Positions 1 to 5,522 are shown, counted from the stretch's first letter. The stretch: DNA of 6,494 nt from Christensenella sp. (GCA_019420085.1 JAHZHV010000070.1:1-6494), one strand, 5' to 3'. Program-made: numbers and translations. Notes: generated by a model from the letters alone, not told the origin.

Positions 1-850
1 TATGCGGCGGCAGGAACAGCATCTGTCCGGGATAAACGATGAAAGTTTCGTTATCGTCCGGCAGATAGACGGTAAAGCGATGATCGACGGCATACAGGAA
101 GCTTTCGCCCGGATGCTCGATGACATCGCTGACGCGGCAGGTTGTGCTGCCTGCAGGCAGAACGTATTCGCCCACATTCATAAAATCATTGGCGATAGAC
201 AGCTTGACCAGCATCGGATGACGGTCGCCATGGATCAGGCACAGTTTGCGGGATTCATCGATATGGTACAGACACTGATTGTCGCGAAGCTGCGGTCCGG
301 GAGCCGGCCATGTGCCGACATCATCCAGCGTACCCCAGCGCTTGCTTTGCTGCATGGAAGGTGTGGCCGGCATTTGCGCTGCTTGCGGATTTAAAAAGGT
401 TTTTTTCTGCTTGGCTGCATCAGTAGGGAAGAATTGTCCGTCCAGTATTTTGGGCGCGATGACGGCCATAACGCGCAGGTCTTCGTCTTCAAAGTTATAT
501 GCCACATGCACCGTTCCCTTGGGGATCAAAAGCGATTCACCGGCAGATACGCGGATGACCTGTCCGGTTGTGGGACAGTACTGGGTGATGGTGCCTTTGA
601 GGATGTAGTACATCTCATCCCCGGGATGATAATCCGGCGGATCAAAAAAGCCGCCCGGTCCGATATCCATCGTGCAGACAGTGAGCCCCTCTGTGGAAAA
701 GTAAACGCGGTTTAAATCGCTGTAGTCCAGCTTTTCGATTGTTTCGGGCGTCGCGTCCGGGTAGATGAAACAGCCGATTGTGCTTTCATCAAGAAGCATG
801 GGCTTATCCTTGGGACCCAGGGGATGATTGTTGAACAGTGGTTTTGCCAT
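1..850 (-). CDS. Two-domain cupin protein (partial, C-terminus beyond left edge)
   Basis: The frame is open from the ATG at 850 to the left edge: 283 codons and no stop. Cupins are small beta-barrels that usually hold a metal for isomerase, dioxygenase or sugar- and ligand-binding roles. In the first barrel (about residues 55-135), the second cupin motif fits the consensus exactly: G104, P110, G112, H115, N119. The first motif keeps H75, E79 and G86 but has D73 where the first histidine of HxH usually lies. A linker rich in Q, K and P (about 140-190) leads to a second barrel (about 205-283) with a similar HPGES at 246-250 and the start of its second motif at G275. The start is supported by GGAAAGGAAG about 10 nt upstream and a good promoter. 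The gene is transcribed away from the housekeeping genes. Substrate unknown; I see the fold, not the reaction. Confidence 0.85.
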   Translation of the reverse strand, partial: MAKPLFNNHPLGPKDKPMLLDESTIGCFIYPDATPETIEKLDYSDLNRVYFSTEGLTVCTMDIGPGGFFDPPDYHPGDEMYYILKGTITQYCPTTGQVIRVSAGESLLIPKGTVHVAYNFEDEDLRVMAVIAPKILDGQFFPTDAAKQKKTFLNPQAAQMPATPSMQQSKRWGTLDDVGTWPAPGPQLRDNQCLYHIDESRKLCLIHGDRHPMLVKLSIANDFMNVGEYVLPAGSTTCRVSDVIEHPGESFLYAVDHRFTVYLPDDNETFIVYPGQMLFLPPH

Positions 851-969
851 GTGTCGGATTCTTCCTTTCCGTATCTTAGTGTTACGTGGTATTGGGTGCA
901 GATGCCGTGCAGGGCCGAAGCGGCCGAATGCACATAAAGACAACCGTATCCAACGAATCTATTACGCTT

Positions 970-998
970 ATTATAAGACAAGCGCACGGCAGTTGCAA
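970..998 (-). promoter_or_regulatory. Sigma-A promoter of the cupin gene
   Basis: Reading the minus strand, TTGCAA (993-998) is followed by exactly 17 nt and a perfect TATAAT (970-975). The start of transcription would fall near 963, giving a leader of about 110 nt before the ATG at 850. This is the best-matched promoter in the window. Confidence 0.7.
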
Positions 999-1068
999 TC
1001 CTGGGAACATGACAAGTATGGATGGTGAAAATGCAATGCATCCTGGCTGCGGCGTAGGGAATGTTTCT

Positions 1069-1098
1069 TTCACAATTGCAGCACAGATGTGTTATAAT
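1069..1098 (+). promoter_or_regulatory. Promoter of the DUF1934 operon, extended -10
   Basis: A perfect TATAAT at 1093-1098 is preceded by TGT at 1090-1092, forming an extended -10. TTCACA at 1069-1074 (one mismatch to TTGACA, 18-nt spacer) is a plausible -35. Transcription would start near 1105, giving a short leader of about 25 nt. The promoter diverges from that of the cupin gene, with the two -35 elements about 70 bp apart. Confidence 0.65.
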
Positions 1099-1128
1099 GA
1101 CAGTAATCCGAAAAAAGGAGGGACGCAT

Positions 1129-1557
1129 ATGCGGCGCAATGTCATTGTTCAGATAAACGGCGATAACGTAAGCGATGATGGAGAACATCAGAACGTCTCT
1201 CTTGTTACGCGCGGCGTATATGATCATAGCGACGGCGTGCACACACTGCGCTATGTGGAGTCGGATGAAGAAAGCGGAGAAGAGATTCAGACGACGATTT
1301 TGGTAGATGGGGATCGCGTGTTTGTGACGGATGACGCAAGTTTGACACAGATCATGTTCCAGCGCGGTCTGCGATTCAGCAGTGTGATGCGGGACGAAGC
1401 GGATGTTCCGGTTGAGGTCGGCGTATTTCCTACACGCGTAGACGTTGAAATGAATGAGGACAGCGGAACGCTGGATTTAAGTTATCAGATGGATTTGGAT
1501 GGTACCGTTGTAGGAGACAGCAGTATTCGTCTGTCATATTATCATGCTGATGTATAG
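1129..1557 (+). CDS. DUF1934 / YwiB-like beta-barrel protein
   Basis: This gene encodes 142 aa. The ATG at 1129 has a strong AAGGAGGG (1115-1122) 6 nt upstream and a promoter about 30 nt further up, so this start is preferred over the upstream in-frame ATG at 886, which lies ahead of the promoter. The protein is acidic and predicted to be nearly all beta strand. The order is a first strand (NVIVQINGDN), a GVYDHSDGVHTLRYVE segment, and a final pair with DLSYQMDLDGTVVGDSSIRLSYY. That is the pattern of the DUF1934 family (Bacillus YwiB), a small calycin-like barrel of about 140 residues. Its biochemical role is unknown to me. It begins a tight three-gene operon, and its stop overlaps the next start by 8-14 nt, which suggests translational coupling. 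In Bacillus, as I recall, ywiB sits next to argS, which matters for the neighbour. Confidence 0.82.
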   Translation: MRRNVIVQINGDNVSDDGEHQNVSLVTRGVYDHSDGVHTLRYVESDEESGEEIQTTILVDGDRVFVTDDASLTQIMFQRGLRFSSVMRDEADVPVEVGVFPTRVDVEMNEDSGTLDLSYQMDLDGTVVGDSSIRLSYYHADV

Positions 1558-2164
1558 TCCGCAGACGGTTCTTGCACAGCTGCAGGCGGCGTTTGCGCAG
1601 GCGTTTGAATGTGTGCCGCGTGCGCTGTGCGTGTGGAACGCGGGCGTGCAGATACGCTGTAATGCGGCATTGCAGTATGCGTCCGCAATGGCAATCCCGC
1701 TGGAGCAGGCAGCGGCGTATTTTTTGCAGTCGCCGCCGGTGCATGCGGCAGTCGCGCCATGGCATGCGGATGCGGACGGTATGCTGTGCACATTCTTTTT
1801 GGATGATTATGTGTATGCGCTTGCCGCACAGCATGCACAAGCGTTTTGGCATATGAGACTGCATGTATGCAATAGTGCGGAAGACTTTTTCTTTGAAAAA
1901 TGTGTGTGGATTCGCGCGCATCATATGCTGCGGCAAACACAATGCGGGTGCTTTTGTGATGCATTGTGGCAGGACCGCTTTTTTCAGGCAGCGTGCACGC
2001 TGTATAAGAAGCCTCGTGCAAACGTCATTGCGCAGGTGGCTGACGCCTTGGATCAAAGGCTGAATTTGCTGTTGGAAAGTCAGAGGAAGCAAGACTTCGC
2101 CGCTGAAGCACTGGCCGGCGTGCTGGGACAGCTTTTGCTGAATGCGGATGCAGGCGGCGATTGA
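1544..2164 (+). CDS. Core-less arginyl-tRNA synthetase-like protein (Add-1 plus possible DALR domain)
   Basis: 206 aa; the start overlaps the end of the DUF1934 gene. No Shine-Dalgarno is visible near ATG 1544 or the in-frame ATG at 1550, so translation probably depends on the upstream gene. Residues 8-94 follow the pattern of the ArgRS N-terminal additional domain: a leading helix, N40-A-A, I51-P, a helix ending YFL, then the closing GMLCTFFLDDYV (79-90) that matches the family's FINIFLDPAFL signature. Residues 115-130 (FFFEKCVWIRAHHMLR) resemble the start of the DALR anticodon-binding domain, and 155-200 looks helical like the rest of it. No HIGH or KMSKS motif and no Rossmann core are present; full ArgRS is about 550 aa. 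It is Cys-rich (10 Cys), with QCGCFCD at 133-139. I infer a possible tRNA-binding or regulatory protein, or a decayed argS. A diverged unrelated helical protein is the alternative. Confidence 0.6.
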   Translation: MLMYSPQTVLAQLQAAFAQAFECVPRALCVWNAGVQIRCNAALQYASAMAIPLEQAAAYFLQSPPVHAAVAPWHADADGMLCTFFLDDYVYALAAQHAQAFWHMRLHVCNSAEDFFFEKCVWIRAHHMLRQTQCGCFCDALWQDRFFQAACTLYKKPRANVIAQVADALDQRLNLLLESQRKQDFAAEALAGVLGQLLLNADAGGD

Positions 2165-2180
2165 ATGGAGGGAAACATAG

Positions 2181-2819
2181 ATGTATATACAAGCTTTGGG
2201 ACATGCTTGTTTTGCGCTGTATTGCGCAGACGGTACCACAATCGTGATGGATCCGTTTGAAAGCGGCATCGGTTATCCGGTTGCACACATGCATGCGGAT
2301 ATTGTGTGTACAAGCCATGGACATTATGATCATAATTATGTAGCGGCAATTACCGGCGATCCGCTTGTGGCAGATCAGGCTCGCGTATACCGCAAAGGCA
2401 ATGTCAAAATTAGTGGAACGGCCTGCTATCATGATGATCAGCAGGGTGCATTGCGGGGAAATAATATTGCCTTTACGATAGAAAGTGATGGGTTGCGTCT
2501 GGTGCATATGGGAGACATCGGGCATATGCCGGACGCACAGCAAAGCGCACGCCTTGCGCAGCCCGATGTATTATTCATTCCTGTTGGCGGCGTTTTTACG
2601 GTAGATGCGGCGGGGGCAAAACAGATTGTGGACATGCTGATGCCGCGCATTGTTATTCCGATGCATTACCAGACGCAATGTCTGACGCTGGGAAAGCGCA
2701 TCGGTACACTGGATGCATTCACAAATTTGTTTGCACGGGTACAGCGACTGGACACGGATACATTGCAGGTTTTGGCGCATGATGGGCAAAGCGGTGTGTT
2801 TATTCCAAATATTGGATAG
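2181..2819 (+). CDS. UPF0173-like metallo-beta-lactamase-fold hydrolase
   Basis: This 212-aa protein has the length of the small stand-alone Lactamase_B_3 / UPF0173 hydrolases. These are cytosolic two-metal hydrolases of mostly unknown substrate. Visible metal ligands are the H46-G-H48-Y-D50-H51 motif, H84 (in ACYHDD), D112 (in HMGDIGH) and H162 (in IPMHYQT), with the typical N-terminal LGHACF and VMDP strands. All seven expected ligands are present, so it should be active. No signal peptide or membrane segment is seen. The ATG at 2181 has GGAGGG (2167-2172) 8 nt upstream and lies 16 nt after the previous stop, so it is the last gene of the DUF1934 operon. A strong hairpin follows 24 nt after its stop. 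The substrate cannot be inferred from the neighbours. Confidence 0.85.
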   Translation: MYIQALGHACFALYCADGTTIVMDPFESGIGYPVAHMHADIVCTSHGHYDHNYVAAITGDPLVADQARVYRKGNVKISGTACYHDDQQGALRGNNIAFTIESDGLRLVHMGDIGHMPDAQQSARLAQPDVLFIPVGGVFTVDAAGAKQIVDMLMPRIVIPMHYQTQCLTLGKRIGTLDAFTNLFARVQRLDTDTLQVLAHDGQSGVFIPNIG

Positions 2820-2842
2820 TTTTTGATTCCACAAAATCAGGC

Positions 2843-2875
2843 AAAACCACGCGGGGAAAAAACTTGCGTGGTTTT
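2843..2875 (+). terminator. Hairpin terminator of the DUF1934 operon
   Basis: AAAACCACGC (2843-2852) pairs perfectly with GCGTGGTTTT (2866-2875) around a 13-nt loop. The four T's are at the end of the stem and the tail after it is AT-rich rather than a long U-tract. It lies 24 nt after the MBL gene and marks the drop into AT-rich sequence. Confidence 0.72.
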
Positions 2876-2888
2876 ATGTATATGTGAA

Positions 2889-2903
2889 TATACAAATTGT
2901 ATA
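2889..2903. repeat. Perfect 7-bp dyad, operator-like
   Basis: TATACAA and TTGTATA flank a single central A, giving a 15-bp inverted repeat. It is 29 bp upstream of the candidate -35 at 2932 and 14 bp after the terminator. The size and symmetry suit a homodimeric regulator, but chance is possible in such AT-rich DNA. Confidence 0.35.
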
Positions 2904-2931
2904 CGAATTTGAAGATTTGTTCAGAATAATT

Positions 2932-2961
2932 TTGAAACAATTTCTCTGTTTTATGTATATT
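2932..2961 (+). promoter_or_regulatory. Candidate distal rho promoter
   Basis: TTGAAA (2932-2937, one mismatch to TTGACA) and TATATT (2956-2961, one mismatch to TATAAT) are 18 nt apart. Transcription would start near 2968, giving a leader of about 240 nt before rho. AT-rich context lowers confidence. Confidence 0.45.
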
Positions 2962-3039
2962 CTCCTGTAAAATGGCCAAAAATTAGCATATGTCGTAAAT
3001 TCACTCATTAAAATCAGATAATAATTGTGGATATGCATA

Positions 3040-3076
3040 TTGACGCTGCATGTTTTGTTGATATACACTATATAAT
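3040..3076 (+). promoter_or_regulatory. Candidate proximal rho promoter
   Basis: A perfect TATAAT at 3071-3076 has no good -35 at normal spacing. TTGACG at 3040-3045 is 25 nt away from it, though 18 nt from the poorer TACACT at 3064-3069. Either would yield a leader of roughly 130 nt, or it may be fortuitous. Confidence 0.35.
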
Positions 3077-3088
3077 GGAGAGTATGGG

Positions 3089-3106
3089 ATGATGCTGGAA
3101 TTTTGA
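3089..3106 (+). CDS. Possible five-codon rho leader peptide (MMLEF)
   Basis: ATG at 3089 is followed by ATG CTG GAA TTT and a TGA stop, with GGAG (3077-3080) 8 nt upstream. The stop codon ends on the first base of the attenuator-like hairpin, an arrangement typical of translated leader ORFs. It would be made only from a promoter upstream of 3071. It is too short to be tested by coding statistics. Confidence 0.2.
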   Translation: MMLEF

Positions 3107-3128
3107 TCGTCGTAAGACGGTTTTCTTC
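3106..3128 (+). terminator. Attenuator-like hairpin in the rho leader
   Basis: ATCGTC (3106-3111) pairs with GACGGT (3116-3121), including one T-G wobble, around a GTAA tetraloop of the stable GNRA class. The run TTTTCTTC (3121-3128) follows directly. The stem is short (6 bp), so this would be a weak or conditional terminator rather than a full stop, about 80 nt ahead of the rho start. Confidence 0.4.
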
Positions 3129-3191
3129 ATGATTACGGATGTAGAGGAATACAAAATATATGTGCACCGTAGCGTGATGTTCCGATTCTGG

Positions 3192-3212
3192 AAAGGGGAT
3201 ACAACTTTGATG
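3192..3212 (+). promoter_or_regulatory. Ribosome binding site deciding the rho start
   Basis: AAAGGGG at 3192-3198 is the only Shine-Dalgarno in the 5' part of the open frame. It lies 11 nt before ATG 3210 and 8 nt before the in-frame TTG at 3207. Initiation could therefore be at either codon, changing the protein by one residue. Confidence 0.55.
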
Positions 3213-5150
3213 TTGAAACAGGAACTTGCGGCGGCAGGAGTCAGGCAGTTGCGTGATATTGCACGCAGTGTTGGGATCACCATGCCGCAAAAACTGCGCA
3301 AAGAAGAATTGATCGATGAGATCGTGGCTCAAATGCAGAAGCTGGGCCGCACGGATCTTCCGCAGATCATTCCAATGAAAAAGCGCGGCCAGAAATCAAA
3401 ACAGGAACGGGAAGCGCTTGCGGCGCAGCAGGCGGCCATGCAGCAAAAAAATCAGGATGAGCCGCCGCAAACAGGTATTCCTTCGCGCAATATGCAGGCG
3501 GTGCCGTCTCAGACGCTGGTTCAAAACGGATTTGAACCGCGTCATTATGATACGCGTGTTGCAGATGCCGGGCGAATGAATATGCAAAACCGGTATCATT
3601 CAAATTCAGCACAGCGCAAAGAACAGCAGCCGGTACGCCAGCAAAATGCATCCTATGGCCGTTACGAGCGGCCACAGCCCCAGCAGCGGTATGCCTCGCC
3701 GGCGCAGCAGTCGTATTATGCGCCGCGTCAGATGCAGAGGCAGCAGCCAAGGGCGAAGTATGCTTCCTCTGTCGAGGACTGGGGACGTCCGCAGGGCAAT
3801 GCCGGTGATGTTTCCCGGAAAAAGACGCCGCAGGATCCGTATGCTGTTATGGCGCAGCGCTATGCGGATACGTTGGCGCTGCACCGTTCGCAAAATACGA
3901 TGGCGCCGGCAAATGATATGGAAGATGATGACATGACGTTTGTCGCGCCAAGAGTAGAGGCCGAAGAAGCCCCGCGTATGGATATGGATATGATGCCGCA
4001 GGAGGAAGCGGTTGGCGGTGTTCTGGAAATTTTGCCGGATGGGTATGGCTTCATTCGTGTAAACAATTACAGCCCGGGCGTGCAGGATGCATATGTGTCT
4101 TTGGCACAGATCAGGCGCCTGGGACTGCGGGCAGGTGATTATCTGTACGGGACGGCTGCGGCAGTGCGGCCGCGTGAAAAGCGCCGCGCGATGCAGAGCA
4201 TTGAGTCCGTAAACGGTGTTTCCATTATGCCGGATATGAGCGAGCCGATCATGCGTCCCTGCTTTGATGAACTCGTTCCGATTTATCCAAATGAGCGGCT
4301 GCATTTGTCGGATGCCCAGGGACAGGATGTTTCGCTTCGCCTGATTGATCTTCTGGCGCCGGTGGGCATGGGACAGCGCGGTTTGATTGTTGCGCCGCCC
4401 AAGACGGGCAAAACGACGCTGCTGCAGCGTATGGCTGCCAGCATCAAGCGCAACCATCCGGATGTACATGTGATGATGCTGCTGATTGACGAGCGCCCGG
4501 AAGAAGTTACGGATATGCAGCGAAGCGTGGATGGAGAAGTTGTCTATTCCACGTTTGACGAACAGCCGGACAGACACGTGCGCGTGGCCGAACTTTTTAT
4601 CGAGCGTGCCAAGCGTCTGGTGGAACAGGGAACGAATGTCGTTGTATTACTGGATTCCATTACGCGTCTTGCGCGGGCGTACAATTTAACGGCTCCCTCG
4701 GGCGGAAAAATTCTTTCCGGCGGCCTGGATTCTGCAGCGCTGTATAAGCCGAAATGGTTTTTCGGTGCGGCGCGCAATATAGAGGGCGGCGCGAGCCTGA
4801 CGATTTTGGCTACAGCGCTTGTGGATACCGGCAGCCGGCTGGACGACGTCATTTATGAAGAGTTCAAGGGCACTGGAAATATGGAAGTGTTTTTGGATCG
4901 CAAGCTTTCGCAGCGGCGTATTTTCCCGGCGCTGGATCTGCTGCAGTCCGGGACTCGCCATGAGGAACTGCTGCTGGATGCGCAGGAGCTGTCCTGTGTC
5001 TGGGAAATTCGCCGGCTGCTCAGCGGCGCCGGTGATGCGACCGAGACGCTGATTGATATGATTTCAAAGACCAGAGACAATCAGACCTTCTTTAAACGCT
5101 TTGCCGACTGGCGGCAGTTGATGACCAATGCCGGCACAGCAACAAAATAA
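3210..5150 (+). CDS. rho: Transcription termination factor Rho with long Q-rich insert
   Basis: Hexameric RNA-dependent ATPase that ends transcription. From ATG 3210 it is 646 aa, against about 420 in E. coli and Bacillus. Domains in order: Rho_N helical domain (1-48, LRDIARSVGITMPQKLRKEEL); low-complexity insert (about 50-265), dense in Q, R, N, Y and P and ending acidic; cold-shock RNA-binding domain (270-336, with GYGFIR); and the ATPase. Catalytic residues are all present: Walker A APPKTGKTT (395-403, K398 and K401), catalytic E428 in IDERPEE, Walker B D482 in LLDSITRLARA, Q-loop PSGGKILSGGLD (496-507), R-loop with GTGNMEV (554-560), and arginine finger R583 in GTRHEELL. Spacings K398-E428-D482-R583 match E. 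coli K181-E211-D265-R366 exactly, so the core is intact. Start choice rests on the Rho_N boundary and the AAAGGGG site. It is probably transcribed alone from its own leader. Confidence 0.97.
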   Translation: MLKQELAAAGVRQLRDIARSVGITMPQKLRKEELIDEIVAQMQKLGRTDLPQIIPMKKRGQKSKQEREALAAQQAAMQQKNQDEPPQTGIPSRNMQAVPSQTLVQNGFEPRHYDTRVADAGRMNMQNRYHSNSAQRKEQQPVRQQNASYGRYERPQPQQRYASPAQQSYYAPRQMQRQQPRAKYASSVEDWGRPQGNAGDVSRKKTPQDPYAVMAQRYADTLALHRSQNTMAPANDMEDDDMTFVAPRVEAEEAPRMDMDMMPQEEAVGGVLEILPDGYGFIRVNNYSPGVQDAYVSLAQIRRLGLRAGDYLYGTAAAVRPREKRRAMQSIESVNGVSIMPDMSEPIMRPCFDELVPIYPNERLHLSDAQGQDVSLRLIDLLAPVGMGQRGLIVAPPKTGKTTLLQRMAASIKRNHPDVHVMMLLIDERPEEVTDMQRSVDGEVVYSTFDEQPDRHVRVAELFIERAKRLVEQGTNVVVLLDSITRLARAYNLTAPSGGKILSGGLDSAALYKPKWFFGAARNIEGGASLTILATALVDTGSRLDDVIYEEFKGTGNMEVFLDRKLSQRRIFPALDLLQSGTRHEELLLDAQELSCVWEIRRLLSGAGDATETLIDMISKTRDNQTFFKRFADWRQLMTNAGTATK

Positions 5151-5167
5151 AATCCGATTGAACACAT

Positions 5168-5188
5168 AAAAAAGCAATTGCATTTTTT
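5168..5188 (+). terminator. Weak A/T hairpin after rho
   Basis: Six A's and GC (5168-5175) face GC, a bulged A and six T's (5180-5188) across an AATT loop, 17 nt after the rho stop. Only two G-C pairs support the stem, so termination may be inefficient and rho transcripts may run into rpmE. It overlaps the likely rpmE -35. Confidence 0.4.
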
Positions 5189-5205
5189 CGTGCCTGTGTT
5201 ATAAT
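5178..5205 (+). promoter_or_regulatory. rpmE promoter, extended -10
   Basis: A perfect TATAAT at 5200-5205 is preceded by TGT (5197-5199), an extended -10 like that of the DUF1934 operon. The -35 is poor: TTGCAT at 5178-5183, 16-nt spacing. Transcription would start near 5212. Confidence 0.6.
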
Positions 5206-5211
5206 ATCTCC

Positions 5212-5275
5212 TGTATTTTGCGCCGCGACGCCTGTGTCTGGTCGGCGCAGGCGAATGGGAAAGAGGTGAAAAGAC
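5212..5275 (+). promoter_or_regulatory. rpmE: Structured rpmE leader, candidate L31 autoregulatory RNA
   Basis: Two hairpins can form but not together. TGCGCCG (5219-5225) pairs with CGGCGCA (5243-5249). CGCCTG (5229-5234) pairs with CAGGCG (5248-5253), starting inside the first loop and sharing 5248-5249. Both are perfect and GC-rich, and the second ends 8 nt before the AGAGGTG ribosome site (5262-5268). Ribosomal protein genes are often controlled by such leaders binding their own product. L31 leader motifs have been predicted computationally in several phyla, but I cannot assign this one to a known motif. Confidence 0.45.
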
Positions 5276-5473
5276 ATGAAGGAGAATATCCATCCCAAGT
5301 ACGGTCAGGCTGTTGTTCGCTGCGCTTGCGGTGAGACGTTTGTGACCGGTTCAACCAAGTCGGAGCTGAAGGTTGAAATTTGCTCCAAGTGCCACCCCTT
5401 CTACACCGGAAGGCAGAAGCTTGTTGATACCGGCGGTCGCGTTGATCGTTTCAAGAAGCGTTACGGTCTTTAA
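5276..5473 (+). CDS. rpmE: 50S ribosomal protein L31, zinc-binding (C+) form
   Basis: 65 aa, the usual length. L31 sits on the 50S subunit near the central protuberance and helps bridge it to the 30S. The protein begins MKENIHPKYG and has the four zinc-ribbon cysteines C16, C18, C36 and C39, followed by HPFYTGRQK (40-48) and the basic end FKKRYGL. This is the C+ type; the zinc-free paralogue made in zinc starvation lacks these cysteines, and any such copy is elsewhere. The ATG has AGAGGTG at 5262-5268, 7 nt upstream. Directly after the last codon the frame carries TAA, TAG and TGA in a row. It has its own promoter and leader, although read-through from rho is likely. rho-rpmE adjacency is conserved in many Firmicutes. 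Confidence 0.98.
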   Translation: MKENIHPKYGQAVVRCACGETFVTGSTKSELKVEICSKCHPFYTGRQKLVDTGGRVDRFKKRYGL

Positions 5474-5486
5474 TAGTGATGGTAAG

Positions 5487-5522
5487 AATGCAGTGCGGCC
5501 GCAGTGGTGGTTGGACTGCATT
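5487..5522 (+). terminator. Long imperfect hairpin after rpmE
   Basis: AATGCAGT (5487-5494) pairs perfectly with ACTGCATT (5515-5522). After a 2x2 internal loop (GC/GG), GGCCGC (5497-5502) pairs with GTGGTT (5507-5512) through three G-T wobbles, closing on an AGTG tetraloop. TTGCTTTAT follows, an interrupted U-tract. It starts 13 nt after the rpmE stop and ends 34 nt before the next gene, which has no clear promoter, so it likely sets the rpmE to DUF1385 read-through ratio or a 3' end by processing. Confidence 0.6.

Larger units (their letters stand above)
2876..3209 (+). other. rho: AT-rich intergenic region and rho leader
   Basis: There is no credible gene between the operon terminator and the rho start. 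The stretch is markedly more AT-rich than the flanking genes. It holds a perfect dyad (2889-2903), a candidate promoter (2932-2961), a second TATAAT (3071-3076), a five-codon leader ORF (3089-3106) and a GNRA-loop hairpin followed by a T-rich run (3106-3128). An in-frame extension of rho is open back to an ATG at 3129. It has no ribosome binding site and does not read like the conserved Rho N-terminus. This layout fits a long regulated leader, and rho is known to control its own expression by leader attenuation in E. coli. Confidence 0.6.

Noticed and set aside
2..715. Plus-strand open frames near the left edge
   Set aside because: They are antisense to the cupin gene, which has motif matches, a ribosome site and a promoter; the plus frames have none of these.
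886..1128. 81-residue N-terminal extension of the DUF1934 protein from ATG 886
   Set aside because: It would place the strong promoter and AAGGAGGG site inside the coding region, and the DUF1934 match begins at 1129.
1430..2269. 279-aa minus-strand open frame across three plus-strand genes
   Set aside because: Its product is rich in R, C, H and Q with no recognisable domain, it crosses gene boundaries, and the plus-strand genes have ribosome sites and recognisable families.
3129..3209. Start of rho at ATG 3129, adding 27 residues
   Set aside because: There is no ribosome site, the attenuator-like hairpin ends right at that codon, and the added residues do not resemble the Rho N-terminus.
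3979..3994. Short GATATG microrepeat (MDMDMM) in rho
   Set aside because: Only about three units in a low-complexity acidic stretch; too short to be treated as a tandem repeat of interest.
3606..4577. 323-aa minus-strand open frame inside rho
   Set aside because: It lies opposite conserved Rho sequence and has shadow-like composition rich in R, H and I.
5495..5502. GCGGCCGC palindrome (NotI site)
   Set aside because: It forms part of the inner stem and loop of the rpmE-downstream hairpin, so a separate role is not needed to explain it.
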